Positions 16,312-23,662 of a DNA stretch of 64,000 nt are shown here, in pieces; within the stretch, counting starts at the first letter, position 1, and each line of letters opens with the position of its first letter. Source of the DNA: Micromonospora chokoriensis (GTDB lineage Bacteria; Actinomycetota; Actinomycetes; Mycobacteriales; Micromonosporaceae); contig NZ_JOAN01000011.1 of the NCBI RefSeq assembly GCF_000718555.1, positions 186,001 to 250,000 of the forward strand, given 5' to 3'. Below the pieces are notes generated by a model. It was not told where the DNA came from and ran no database searches. It was given only the letters and a program-made list of their open reading frames with translations. The position numbers and the translations under genes were made by a program.

Positions 16312-17502
16312 TCAGCGCGAGTCGACGTACGGTGCTCGACTGCCGGCCTGACCGGCCTCGCTGGCGGCTTGCGGGTCTGCCGTGCGTTGTCGGGGGACGG
16401 GCGTGGGGCGGGCCGCGCGGCGCGGCGCGAGTCGGCGCATCATCGGGGTCTCGACGAAGCGGTGCAGCAGCCCGGCGAGGAGCAGGTTCACCACCAGGAA
16501 GCCGAGCACCACGGCCGGGCCGCGCCAACCCGTGAAGCCGGTCCCCCAGTGCCCGCTCCAGCGCAGCACGCTCGTCATCACCAGGACGTGGACCAGGTAG
16601 AAGGCGAAGGAGACCTCACCGAGCCAGACCAACGGCCGGGACCGCCACGGTGAGCGCTGACCCCGCACGTCCGCGTCGGCGGCGGCGGCGATCACCAACA
16701 GGTACGCGACCGCGAGCAGCGTGGTCCACAGCTCGGCGCGGATCCACTGCGCGGCCGCCACCCAGGTAGCCAGGAAGATCCCACTGGCCACGCTCAGATT
16801 GGGACCGCGCCAGAGCCCTCGGCGCATCAACTCGGCCGCCACCGCGCCCAGCCAGAACTCCAGCGACCGCACCGGCGGGAAGACCTGGGTGAACCACCAC
16901 CGACTCACCTCCGGCACCAACTCCTGGGCCGGCCAGAGCGCGAGGATCAGCAGCGGCAACGCGACGATCAGCGCCCAGAGCAGCTTCGGCCGGGCCCGAC
17001 GCAGCAGCGGCAGCGCCAGCGGCAGACAGAGGTAGAAGAAGAACTCGCAGGAGAGCGACCAACTGACGGTGTTGATGCTGTAGAACCAGCCCGGTCGGGG
17101 ATCCCAGGCCTGCAACAGCAGCAGGTTCTCCAGGGCGGCCGCCGGCAGGACCGGGTCCGCGAACCACCAGGCGACAATCAGCGCCGCCCCCCACAGCACC
17201 AGGTGGTTCGGGTAGATCTTGGCGATTCGTCGCCGCCAGAAGGTACGCCGAGAGTCGCCCTCGCGCGCCGACCAGACCAGCACGAAACCGCTGAGAATGA
17301 AGAAGAACTGCACTCCGGAGAGGCCGAGGGTGAACATCGCGTCGACCACGGCCTTGTAGTCCGGCTCGACGATGATCCGCATCGTCCCCGCGTGAAACCC
17401 GAAGACCAGCAGGGCGGCGATCCAGCGCAGCCCGGTCAGCGAGGGCAACCGGGGTGGGGCGGGTGCGGGCCGGACGGCCGAACCGGCGGCGGTGCTCGTC
17501 AT
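16312..17502 (-). CDS. Acyltransferase 3 family membrane protein
   Basis: 396 residues of the OafA/acyltransferase-3 family. The family opening is visible: RLPSLTGLRWIAALLVFGFHAG (given here split: RLPSLTGLRW then IAALLVFGFH), with the conserved His at about residue 37, then about ten hydrophobic segments and the motifs GVQFFFILSGFVL and WSLSCEFFFYL. Such proteins move acetyl or other acyl groups onto surface glycans using a donor from the cytoplasm. In this locus the acceptor is probably the teichoic/Pse polymer. The ATG has no ribosome-binding site of its own; it overlaps the stop of a 12-codon upstream frame that has a strong one (17499-17537), so initiation may be coupled. Confidence 0.92.
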   Translation of the reverse strand: MTSTAAGSAVRPAPAPPRLPSLTGLRWIAALLVFGFHAGTMRIIVEPDYKAVVDAMFTLGLSGVQFFFILSGFVLVWSAREGDSRRTFWRRRIAKIYPNHLVLWGAALIVAWWFADPVLPAAALENLLLLQAWDPRPGWFYSINTVSWSLSCEFFFYLCLPLALPLLRRARPKLLWALIVALPLLILALWPAQELVPEVSRWWFTQVFPPVRSLEFWLGAVAAELMRRGLWRGPNLSVASGIFLATWVAAAQWIRAELWTTLLAVAYLLVIAAAADADVRGQRSPWRSRPLVWLGEVSFAFYLVHVLVMTSVLRWSGHWGTGFTGWRGPAVVLGFLVVNLLLAGLLHRFVETPMMRRLAPRRAARPTPVPRQRTADPQAASEAGQAGSRAPYVDSR

Positions 17503-17537
17503 GCCGGGAACGCCACGCTCGGCAGGGTCACCAGCAC
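17499..17537 (-). CDS. Possible 12-residue leader peptide coupled to the acyltransferase gene
   Basis: A GTG at 17537 lies 8 bp after GAGGAGG and opens a 12-residue frame, VLVTLPSVAFPA. Its TGA overlaps the acyltransferase ATG as ATGA. The acyltransferase lacks its own ribosome-binding site, so ribosomes may load here and re-initiate. Short length means this could be coincidence. Confidence 0.35.
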   Translation of the reverse strand: MLVTLPSVAFPA

Positions 17538-17781
17538 GGTCGTATCCTCCTCGGCGCGGCGTCGGACGGCGCGACGGCGACGCCCGCGACGGCCCCGCAG
17601 GGCCGGCCCGAGGCACCTTACCGGGTGACTCCCGGGTGAACCGGACGCATCCCACCCGCCCAGACCTCTGCGGACTGGAACCGCCGCCGGTCGGCGTTAA
17701 CCTTCCGCTCGGCGGGAGTTCAGAGACTCCACCATCGGCGGCAACGCCAGGTTCCGGGGCCGGCCACTCGGGTCGTCGAAG

Positions 17782-18954
17782 GTGGCGGACGTGGTCAATG
17801 AGCCGACGCACGCACCGCTGCTGAGCATCGTCGTGCCCGTCTACGGCGTCGAGGCGTACCTGTACCAGTGCCTCGAGTCGATCCGGGCCGACATCCCCGC
17901 CGGCGAGTCGGACGCGGTCGAGCTGATCGCCGTCGACGACGCCTCCCCGGACGGCTGCGGTGACATGCTCCGCTCGTACGCGCTCGGCCGCGACGGCGTA
18001 CGCGTGGTGCACCTGAGCAGCAACGTGGGTCTGGGGCTGGCCCGCAACGCCGGGCTCGACGTGGCCACCGGCCGGTACGTCTGGTTCATCGACAGCGACG
18101 ACTGGTTGCCGCCGGGCACGATCGCGGCGGTGCTGGACCGGCTGCGCCAGCACCAGCCCGACGTGCTGATGCTCGACCACCTCCGGGTGTACGACGACGG
18201 CCGGCGGGAGATCGACGCGAGCAGCCCGCTGCTGCGCGGGATTCCCGACGTGACCCGGCTGGCCGACCAGCCGCAACTGCTGCGGGTGCAGCACACCGCC
18301 TGGAACAAGGTGGTCCGCCGCGACTTCATAGACGAGCTGGAGCTGCGCTTCTTCCCCGGCTGGTACGAGGACATCCCGTTCAGCCACCCCCTGCTGATCG
18401 GGGCCGAGAAGATCTCCGTGCTGGACCGGGTCTGCTACCTGTACCGCCAGGGCCGACAGGGCGCAATCACCTCCACCCGCAGCGGCCGGCACTTCGACGC
18501 CTTCGCCCAGTACGAGCGGCTGATGGACTGGGTCGCGCGCAAGCACCCGGACGAGCGGTTGCAGGCCGAACTGTTCGAGCTGATGATCAGCCACTACCTG
18601 GTGGTGGTGGGCAACGACGGCCGACTGCACCCACACCTGCGGCGCGACTTCTTCCACCGGGCCGCCGCGCACTACCGTCGGTACCTGCCCACCGCCGGCT
18701 ACCCGCTGCCGGCGGGCGTGACCGGCCTCAAGCACCGCCTCGTCGGGCGGGGTGACTGGTTGGCGTACTCGGCACTGCGCCAGGCCCACCGGGTCGCTGG
18801 ACGCCTGCGTCGGCCCGGCCTGGTGGGTGGCGCCGACCCCGGTTCGGCCGCCGCCGACGAGGACCCGGCCCGAACGGTGGGCACCGCGACGATGCGCGAC
18901 GGTGGGCTCGCCCCGGAGCTGCGCGATGCGCTGGCCGGTGGCCGCCTGCCGTGA
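17782..18954 (+). CDS. Family 2 glycosyltransferase
   Basis: 390 residues. A GT-A fold domain fills about residues 12-240: LSIVVPVYGVEAYLYQCL at the start, VDDASPDGC, then DSDDWLPPGT carrying the metal-binding DXD-type motif (about 110). The C-terminal 150 residues are helical and variable, as in GT2 enzymes of teichoic-acid and capsule loci. It transfers a sugar from a nucleotide donor in the cytoplasm; whether the donor is a hexose or CMP-pseudaminic acid cannot be read from sequence. The GTG at 17782 was taken; GTG at 17791 is also possible. A strong terminator follows. The 279 bp before it, divergent with the acyltransferase gene, contain GGCGTTAACCTTCC (17694-17707). Confidence 0.9.
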   Translation: MADVVNEPTHAPLLSIVVPVYGVEAYLYQCLESIRADIPAGESDAVELIAVDDASPDGCGDMLRSYALGRDGVRVVHLSSNVGLGLARNAGLDVATGRYVWFIDSDDWLPPGTIAAVLDRLRQHQPDVLMLDHLRVYDDGRREIDASSPLLRGIPDVTRLADQPQLLRVQHTAWNKVVRRDFIDELELRFFPGWYEDIPFSHPLLIGAEKISVLDRVCYLYRQGRQGAITSTRSGRHFDAFAQYERLMDWVARKHPDERLQAELFELMISHYLVVVGNDGRLHPHLRRDFFHRAAAHYRRYLPTAGYPLPAGVTGLKHRLVGRGDWLAYSALRQAHRVAGRLRRPGLVGGADPGSAAADEDPARTVGTATMRDGGLAPELRDALAGGRLP

Positions 18955-18973
18955 TCGCCCCCACCGCTGAGCA

Positions 18974-19000
18974 CGCCGGGAGCCGGGGCGGCTCCCGGCG
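18974..19000 (+). terminator. Rho-independent terminator after the GT2 gene
   Basis: Perfect 11-bp stem (CGCCGGGAGCC with GGCTCCCGGCG), 5-base loop, followed by CCCCCGTTTT. This separates the GT2 gene from the pseI gene, which must then have a promoter within the next 87 bp. Confidence 0.75.
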
Positions 19001-19049
19001 CCCCCGTTTTCCAGGTCGTCCGCCCGCCGGGTGGACGACGACAGCACCA

Positions 19050-19065
19050 CCGCACTTCGGTGCGG
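19050..19065 (+). other. UUCG-tetraloop hairpin before pseI
   Basis: CCGCAC-TTCG-GTGCGG, a perfect 6-bp stem with the very stable UUCG loop, ends 22 bp before the pseI start codon. It could stabilise the 5' end of the mRNA or shape ribosome access. No T-tract follows. Confidence 0.5.
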
Positions 19066-19087
19066 ACGTACCTGAGCAGAGGTCGGA

Positions 19088-20140
19088 ATGACGGCGACAA
19101 TCAAGATCGGACCGCACGCGGTCGGTGCCGGGGAGCGACCGTTCGTGGTCGCCGAGATGTCCGGCAACCACAACGGCGATCTGTCCCGGGCGCTGGCCAT
19201 CGTCGACGCGGTGGCCGAGAGCGGTGCGCACGCGCTGAAGCTCCAGACGTACCGGCCGGACACGATCACCATCGACGTCGACACCCCGGCGTTCCGGATC
19301 TCCGGTGGGCATGAGCTGTGGGGCGGCGAGAACCTGTACCGCCTCTACGAGCGCGCGCACACCCCGTACGAGTGGCACGCCCCGATCTTCGAGCGGGCCC
19401 GTGAGCGGGGCCTGACCGTCTTCTCGTCGCCGTTCGACGCGACCGCCGTGGAGCTGCTGGAGTCGCTGGACGCGCCCGCGTACAAGATCGCTTCGTCGGA
19501 GCTGGTCGATCTGCCGCTGATCCGGCTCGTGGCCAGCACCGGCAAGCCGATGGTGATCTCTACCGGGATGGCGACGGTCGCCGAGATCGACGCCGCTGTG
19601 CGTACCGCCCGGGACGGTGGCGCGGCGGGCATCGTCCTGCTGGCCTGCACCGCGTCCTACCCGGCGCCACCGGCCGACAGCAACCTGCGCCGACTGCCGG
19701 TGCTGGCCGGTGCGTTCGACGTGCCGGTCGGGCTCTCCGACCACACGCCCGGCATCGGGGTGGCGGTCGCCTCGGTGGCGCTCGGCGCCTGCTTCATCGA
19801 GAAGCACGTGACGCTGGACCGGGCCGACGGCGGCGTGGACTCCGACTTCTCGCTGAACCCGGCCGAGCTCACGGCCCTGGTGGAGGAGTCCGGTCGCGCG
19901 TACGCGGCACTGGGTGGCACCGCGATCGGCCCGACCCCCGCCGAGCAGGAGGGGCTGCGGTTCCGCCGGTCGCTCTTCGTGGTCGAGGACGTCCGGGCCG
20001 GCGACCCGGTGACCGCGCAGAACGTCCGTTCGATCCGGCCGGCCGGCGGGCTGGCCCCGGTGGAGATCGACCGGGTCCTGGGCCGCACCTTCACCACCGA
20101 CGTCCCCCGAGGCACCCCCCTGACCTGGAACCAGATCTAA
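19088..20140 (+). CDS. pseI: Pseudaminic acid synthase (NeuB/PseI family)
   Basis: 350 residues, the normal PseI length. The NeuB-type TIM barrel (about 15-270) has VVAEMSGNHNGD, ALKLQTYRPDTIT, FSSPFDATAV, KIASSELVDLPLI, VISTGMAT, GLSDHTPG and IEKHVTLDR; a SAF antifreeze-like domain follows (about 290-350, RSLFVVEDVRAGD). The enzyme condenses phosphoenolpyruvate with the 6-deoxy-2,4-diacetamido altrose made by PseBCHG to give pseudaminic acid. EMSGNHNG and the FRISGGHELWGGENLYRLYE stretch favour PseI over sialic or legionaminic acid synthases, and a complete set of PseB/C/H/G genes nearby agrees. The ATG is preceded by AGAGG. Confidence 0.93.
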   Translation: MTATIKIGPHAVGAGERPFVVAEMSGNHNGDLSRALAIVDAVAESGAHALKLQTYRPDTITIDVDTPAFRISGGHELWGGENLYRLYERAHTPYEWHAPIFERARERGLTVFSSPFDATAVELLESLDAPAYKIASSELVDLPLIRLVASTGKPMVISTGMATVAEIDAAVRTARDGGAAGIVLLACTASYPAPPADSNLRRLPVLAGAFDVPVGLSDHTPGIGVAVASVALGACFIEKHVTLDRADGGVDSDFSLNPAELTALVEESGRAYAALGGTAIGPTPAEQEGLRFRRSLFVVEDVRAGDPVTAQNVRSIRPAGGLAPVEIDRVLGRTFTTDVPRGTPLTWNQI

Positions 20141-20146
20141 CCCACC

Positions 20147-20240
20147 CCGCCCCGCCCCGCCGGTCTTGCAGTTTCGGTCCCGACTAACGGCGTGAATGCC
20201 GCGATTCGTCGTCCGAGAGTGCAAGATCGCGGGGCGGGAG
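20147..20240. repeat. Intergenic inverted-repeat element, copy 1 (TCTTGCA family)
   Basis: Outer arms are CCCCG repeats (20148-20163) facing GGGGCGGG (20230-20238). Inner arms are GGTCTTGCAGTTTCGG (20162-20177) and the inverse of CCGAGAGTGCAAGATC. A second copy is at 33066-33196. The element lies between convergent genes and its right half is read as the C-terminal codons of the minus-strand PPTase-like gene. Confidence 0.65.
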
Positions 20241-20699
20241 GGTCGGGGCGTAGCCGACGGTTACCACCAGGTCGGCCATGCGCAGGGTCCGCCAGAGCGC
20301 CGATCCGTCGGCCGGGGCGCCGAGGCCGTGCCGTCGCCACCAGGTCGCGATCGGCACGTCGGCCAGCTTGCAGCAGCATTCGGCCCGGGTCCACCGGGCC
20401 CAGAAGTCACCCGCGCCGAACCGGCGGGCCAGGGCCGGCGGCACCGGCGCGTCGGCGCGCTCCGCGTCGATGGCCACCCGCCAGCCGGGCGCCGGTGGGC
20501 CGTACCAGCCGACGCACCGCCCGTCGTCGAGGTGACTGCGGGTCACCGCGTCGGCCATCTCGGCCGCTGATCCGACACGCAGGTGCTGCTCGGCGGCGAC
20601 GAGCAGCCCCGGCACCGGACGCGGCACGGCAGTGCTGCCGTGCCGCGTTGGTTCCACCGGAAGGGGAACCGGCCGCAGGTCAGATGGCGGCGGCACCAT
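20184..20699 (-). CDS. Compact 4'-phosphopantetheinyl transferase-like protein
   Basis: 171 residues. Two short blocks recall the PPTase superfamily: WRVAIDAER with Asp78 and Glu80 (the Mg-binding IDxE-type motif) and WTRAECCCKLAD with Glu107 and Lys111 (the WxxxExxxK-type motif). PPTases attach phosphopantetheine from CoA to the serine of a carrier protein, and a carrier protein is encoded three genes upstream in the same operon. The spacing between blocks (29 residues) is shorter than in Sfp or AcpS, so this is a diverged or reduced member and activity is inferred. It overlaps the SDR gene by 20 bp. Its last about 15 residues are encoded by the repeat element downstream, so the original C-terminus may have been replaced. 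Confidence 0.7.
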   Translation of the reverse strand: MVPPPSDLRPVPLPVEPTRHGSTAVPRPVPGLLVAAEQHLRVGSAAEMADAVTRSHLDDGRCVGWYGPPAPGWRVAIDAERADAPVPPALARRFGAGDFWARWTRAECCCKLADVPIATWWRRHGLGAPADGSALWRTLRMADLVVTVGYAPTLPPRDLALSDDESRHSRR

Positions 20700-21435
20700 C
20701 CACCACGATGACCTGGCCGTTGATGTTGGTGTGCTCCCGCAGCAGCATCCGCACCACCGGCGTGACCTCCTCCGGCTCGGTCAGGTGACCGGTCGGGGTG
20801 CGGCGCACGATCTGGTCGAGCTGGGTCGGGCCGAGCACGGCCGACATCTCCGAGGCGAAGAAGCCGGGCGCGACCGAGTTGACGAGCATCCGGCCGCCCA
20901 GCTCGCGGGCGAGCGAACGGGTGGCGGCGTCCATGCCGCCCTTGGTGGCCGAGTACGCGACCAGGCCCGGGAAGCCACGCTGCCCGCAGATCGAGGTGAT
21001 GTTGACGATCCGCCCGCGCAACCCCTTGGCGAGCATCCGGCGGATCACCAGCCGGGTCAGCTGCAGCGGGGCCGTCAGGTTGGTCTCGATGATCCGGGCG
21101 ATGTCGTCGGTGGCGGTGTGCGCGTGCAGGGAGTCCTGCCCCATGGCGGCGTTGTTGACGATGCCGTCGATCGGGCCGAGGCGCTGCTCCACCTCACGGA
21201 CGAAGCTCTGCGCGGCGCGCAGGTCGGTGACGTCCACCGAGCCGACGTGCACCCGGTCGGGGTGTTCGGCGGCGAGCTTCTCCAGCTCCGGGGTGATGGT
21301 GCGGGCGAACGCGGCCACGCGTACGCCCGCGTCGAGCAGGTCGGTGACGATGGCCAGGCCCAGGCCACGGGAACCGCCGGAGACGAGGACCACGGAGCTG
21401 GGCGGGACGAGTGGGGTGTCGGCGGGCTCAGACAT
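20680..21435 (-). CDS. Short-chain dehydrogenase, FabG-like
   Basis: 251 residues of the classical SDR family: cofactor loop SGGSRGLG (about 19-26), NNAAM (about 92), catalytic Ser in NITSICG, and Tyr-x-x-x-Lys in YSATKGG (about 160-164). The C-terminal NINGQVIVVDGAAA is the FabG-type ending. FabG enzymes reduce 3-oxoacyl groups on acyl carrier proteins with NADPH. Being between the acyl ligase and the PPTase-like gene, with 8-bp and 20-bp overlaps, it probably acts on an acyl group held by the carrier protein of this cassette. A sugar substrate is the main alternative, since SDRs also occur in sugar pathways. Confidence 0.9.
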   Translation of the reverse strand: MSEPADTPLVPPSSVVLVSGGSRGLGLAIVTDLLDAGVRVAAFARTITPELEKLAAEHPDRVHVGSVDVTDLRAAQSFVREVEQRLGPIDGIVNNAAMGQDSLHAHTATDDIARIIETNLTAPLQLTRLVIRRMLAKGLRGRIVNITSICGQRGFPGLVAYSATKGGMDAATRSLARELGGRMLVNSVAPGFFASEMSAVLGPTQLDQIVRRTPTGHLTEPEEVTPVVRMLLREHTNINGQVIVVDGAAAI

Positions 21436-22702
21436 CGCTCTTCAGGGTCTCCTTGACGGGAATGTCGGTCAGGACGCGGATTCGGCGTGGCACCGCGTGC
21501 TCGGGAAGACGGTCGGCGCACCAGCGCACCAGCGCGGCCTCGTCGGTGACGGCCGAGGCCGGCTCGGACGCATCGGCGGGGGCGAGGACCACCTCGGCGA
21601 CCACCATGTGCCCGAGCACCGGAGCGCGGCGGCCGGTCACGCGGGCCCAGGCCACCGCCGGATGCCCGGCGAGCACGCCGCGGACCACGCCCGCCGAGAC
21701 CTTGCTGCCCCCGACGTTGATCTCGTCGGAGTCGAGTCGGCCGGTGATCAGCACCCGGCCGTCGAGCACCTGCACCCGGTCACCGGTGCGGACCGGACCG
21801 GCGAGACCGGCACCGTGGTACGGAGAGGTGACCACCAGCTCGTCATCGCGCACGGAGAGCGTCGGCCGGCCAGGGGTTTCCCGGTCCAGCCAGGCGAGGG
21901 GGAATCCGGCCCGCCCGTCGTGCACCACAATGGACGCCCCCACCTCGGAGGACGCGTAGATCCAGGAGATCCGGGCCGTCGGGAAGACCTCCCGCAGCTG
22001 GTCCAGGATCGCCTGGTCCACCGGCTCCCCGCCGAGGGTGAGCTGGCGCAGCGGCACCCGGGCCAGCGCGTCGGCGTCGCGGTAGAGGGTGCGACGCCAG
22101 AAGGTCGGAGTGCCGGAAGCCGCGTCGACCCCGTGCGCGGCCGCGACCGTGGGCCAGTCGTCCAACTCGTCGGGCTCGACCACCACCAGGTGCTGGCCGG
22201 GTTGGGTCAGCGACAGGGTGACGACCTGCCACCAGGCGTACGTGCCGGGGGCGTACGGGCAGAGCCAGGTCCGGTCGGGCTGGTCGGCCCGCACGGTGGT
22301 CAACGTGTCGAGGGTGTGTCCGACCCGCTTGGGACGCCCGGTGGAGCCCGAGGTCAGCAGCCAGAGCCGGCCAGGCTCGGCGGCTCGCGGCTGGGCCGGG
22401 ACACTCGGGTGCGCGCCGTCGTCGTCGAGGACGCTGACGGTGAACCCGGCCTCCAACAGCTCCGTACGCATCGCCGCGTCGACCCGACTCGCGGTGCTGA
22501 GCAGCAGCTCAGTGCCGTGCACGGCGTGTTGCCGCGCCGCGGTGAGCGCGTGCACGGCGCCGTGGGCGAGCACCGCCGCCGGGTCGGGCAGGGTGGGGGT
22601 CGGCAGCGAGCGCCAGGTCAGCGCGGTGCCACCGACGACGAGTCGGTTGTCGACACCGGCCGGCTCCGGGTGCGTCAGGTGGCGCGACGTCGCGACGGTC
22701 AC
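21428..22702 (-). CDS. ANL-superfamily acyl ligase (AMP-forming)
   Basis: 424 residues, shorter than the 500-550 of typical acyl-CoA synthetases; the N-terminal part is reduced. The P-loop motif is LLTSGSTGRPKRVGH (about 115-129), the A5-like motif is WIYASSEVGAS, the A7/A8 region is RTGDRVQVLDGRVLITGRLD, and the A10 lysine lies in PVKETLKSD at the end. The family activates a carboxylic acid as acyl-AMP and passes it to a thiol. Its GTG overlaps the ACP stop as GTGA and its stop overlaps the SDR start by 8 bp, so the acceptor is almost certainly that carrier protein. The acid is unknown; a short or medium acyl such as a 3-hydroxy or 3-oxo acid would suit the SDR. Confidence 0.88.
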   Translation of the reverse strand: MTVATSRHLTHPEPAGVDNRLVVGGTALTWRSLPTPTLPDPAAVLAHGAVHALTAARQHAVHGTELLLSTASRVDAAMRTELLEAGFTVSVLDDDGAHPSVPAQPRAAEPGRLWLLTSGSTGRPKRVGHTLDTLTTVRADQPDRTWLCPYAPGTYAWWQVVTLSLTQPGQHLVVVEPDELDDWPTVAAAHGVDAASGTPTFWRRTLYRDADALARVPLRQLTLGGEPVDQAILDQLREVFPTARISWIYASSEVGASIVVHDGRAGFPLAWLDRETPGRPTLSVRDDELVVTSPYHGAGLAGPVRTGDRVQVLDGRVLITGRLDSDEINVGGSKVSAGVVRGVLAGHPAVAWARVTGRRAPVLGHMVVAEVVLAPADASEPASAVTDEAALVRWCADRLPEHAVPRRIRVLTDIPVKETLKSDV

Positions 22703-22950
22703 TGGTGCTGAAGCTCGACGAGGAAGTCGAGCACGTCCCCCACGGTGGCGATGCGACGCAGCCCGGGGGCGTCGAAGTTGAGCTCCTCCCCCGTCTCGTC
22801 CTCCACCCGAAGGGCCAGCTCGGAGAAGTCGAGCGACCGGAAGCCGATCTCCCGCAACTGCGCCGCGTCGTCCGCGGGCAGCTCCTTGTCCTGGTTCTTC
22901 AGCACCTGAGCCATGAGGTCGCGGATCTGCGTGCGACTCAATTCGTTCAT
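22699..22950 (-). CDS. Acyl carrier protein
   Basis: 83 residues, typical ACP length, acidic, four-helix pattern. The phosphopantetheine site is Ser39 in EIGFRSLDFSELALRVEDE, followed by the helix II/III acidic residues expected for partner docking. ATG at 22950 was chosen as the ACP start because helix I begins NELSRTQIRDLM; a 7-residue extension is possible. It is first in an operon ACP-ligase-SDR-PPTase-like and is not in a fatty-acid synthase context. I infer a dedicated carrier for an acyl group used in surface-glycan modification. Confidence 0.92.
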   Translation of the reverse strand: MNELSRTQIRDLMAQVLKNQDKELPADDAAQLREIGFRSLDFSELALRVEDETGEELNFDAPGLRRIATVGDVLDFLVELQHQ

Positions 22951-23050
22951 GCGCCGCAGTCTACAACCCAACGAATGGATATCTGATTTCCCGGTAGGCC
23001 CGGGTAAGGTGCCGGAACCCGACGAGTTCAGCTAGGAAAGCGAGACGCAC

Positions 23051-23560
23051 GTGCTGCGCGAAGCGACGGCGGACGACGTTCATCTGATGTTGTCCTGGCG
23101 TAATCAGGAAACCAATCGACAGGTCAGCAAGACCAGTCACGAGATCACCGCCGAGGAGCACGCCCGGTGGTGGTCGGCGGTCCGCGACGACCCGTCGCGG
23201 CGGGTCCTGGTGTACGTCCGCGACGACCTGGCCTGCGGTGTGGTCACCTTCTTCGACCTGCGGTTGGACGGCCCTCGCACCGGCGCGTGGGGCTTCTATC
23301 TCGACGCCGACGGGCTGGCCGGGCGAGACGAGACCCTGCCCGCCTGGCTGGGGGTCATGCGGGAGGCCGTCGAGTATGCCTTCGACGGGCTGCACCTGGA
23401 CCGACTCGACGGCGAGGTGCTCGGCCACAATACCGTCGTACGACAGATGAACCGGCGTTTCCGATTCGTCGAGGGCACCCCGCGACAGGAGTTGTCCGAC
23501 GGCCGGGAAATCACCGTCATCCCGATTTCTCTGGCTCGGGCCGACCGCCGTCAGCGCTGA
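23051..23560 (+). CDS. pseH: GNAT N-acyltransferase, PseH type
   Basis: 169 residues of the GNAT fold. The PseH pattern is present: LREATADDVHLMLSWRNQE at the start, HARWW (about 37), then GVVTFFDLRLDGPRTGAWGFYLD in the core beta-sheet, the acyl-CoA-binding region near residues 95-120, and N-x-x-V-R-Q-M-N-R-R-F-R-F-V-E-G near 131-148. PseH transfers an acetyl group from acetyl-CoA to the C4 amine of UDP-4-amino-4,6-dideoxy-N-acetyl-beta-L-altrosamine. The start is GTG at 23051 with GGAAAG upstream. It is divergent from the ACP operon and only 100 bp from it, so it could alternatively accept the acyl group carried by that ACP. Confidence 0.87.
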   Translation: MLREATADDVHLMLSWRNQETNRQVSKTSHEITAEEHARWWSAVRDDPSRRVLVYVRDDLACGVVTFFDLRLDGPRTGAWGFYLDADGLAGRDETLPAWLGVMREAVEYAFDGLHLDRLDGEVLGHNTVVRQMNRRFRFVEGTPRQELSDGREITVIPISLARADRRQR

Positions 23561-23609
23561 TTCACAGGCACTTTTCCGCAATGGACGAAAGTCATTAACC
23601 GACCGTGCT

Positions 23610-23652
23610 CCCGGTGGACATCCGCCGTTCACGAATAGCGGTGTCCACCGGG
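23610..23652. terminator. Bidirectional terminator between pseH and a membrane protein gene
   Basis: Stem CCCGGTGGACA with TGTCCACCGGG, 11 perfect pairs, then a single-base bulge and four more pairs, loop about 12 bases, between convergent genes. Confidence 0.7.
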
Positions 23653-23662
23653 GCGTGGCGGG

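Noticed and set aside
19088..20140. NeuB-family enzyme considered as a sialic or legionaminic acid synthase
   Set aside because: Motifs and the PseB/PseC/PseG/PseH neighbours fit pseudaminic acid synthase better; no UDP-GlcNAc 2-epimerase gene is present.
18728..20224. Minus-strand frame of 498 residues opposite pseI
   Set aside because: Shadow of pseI; composition unlike protein.
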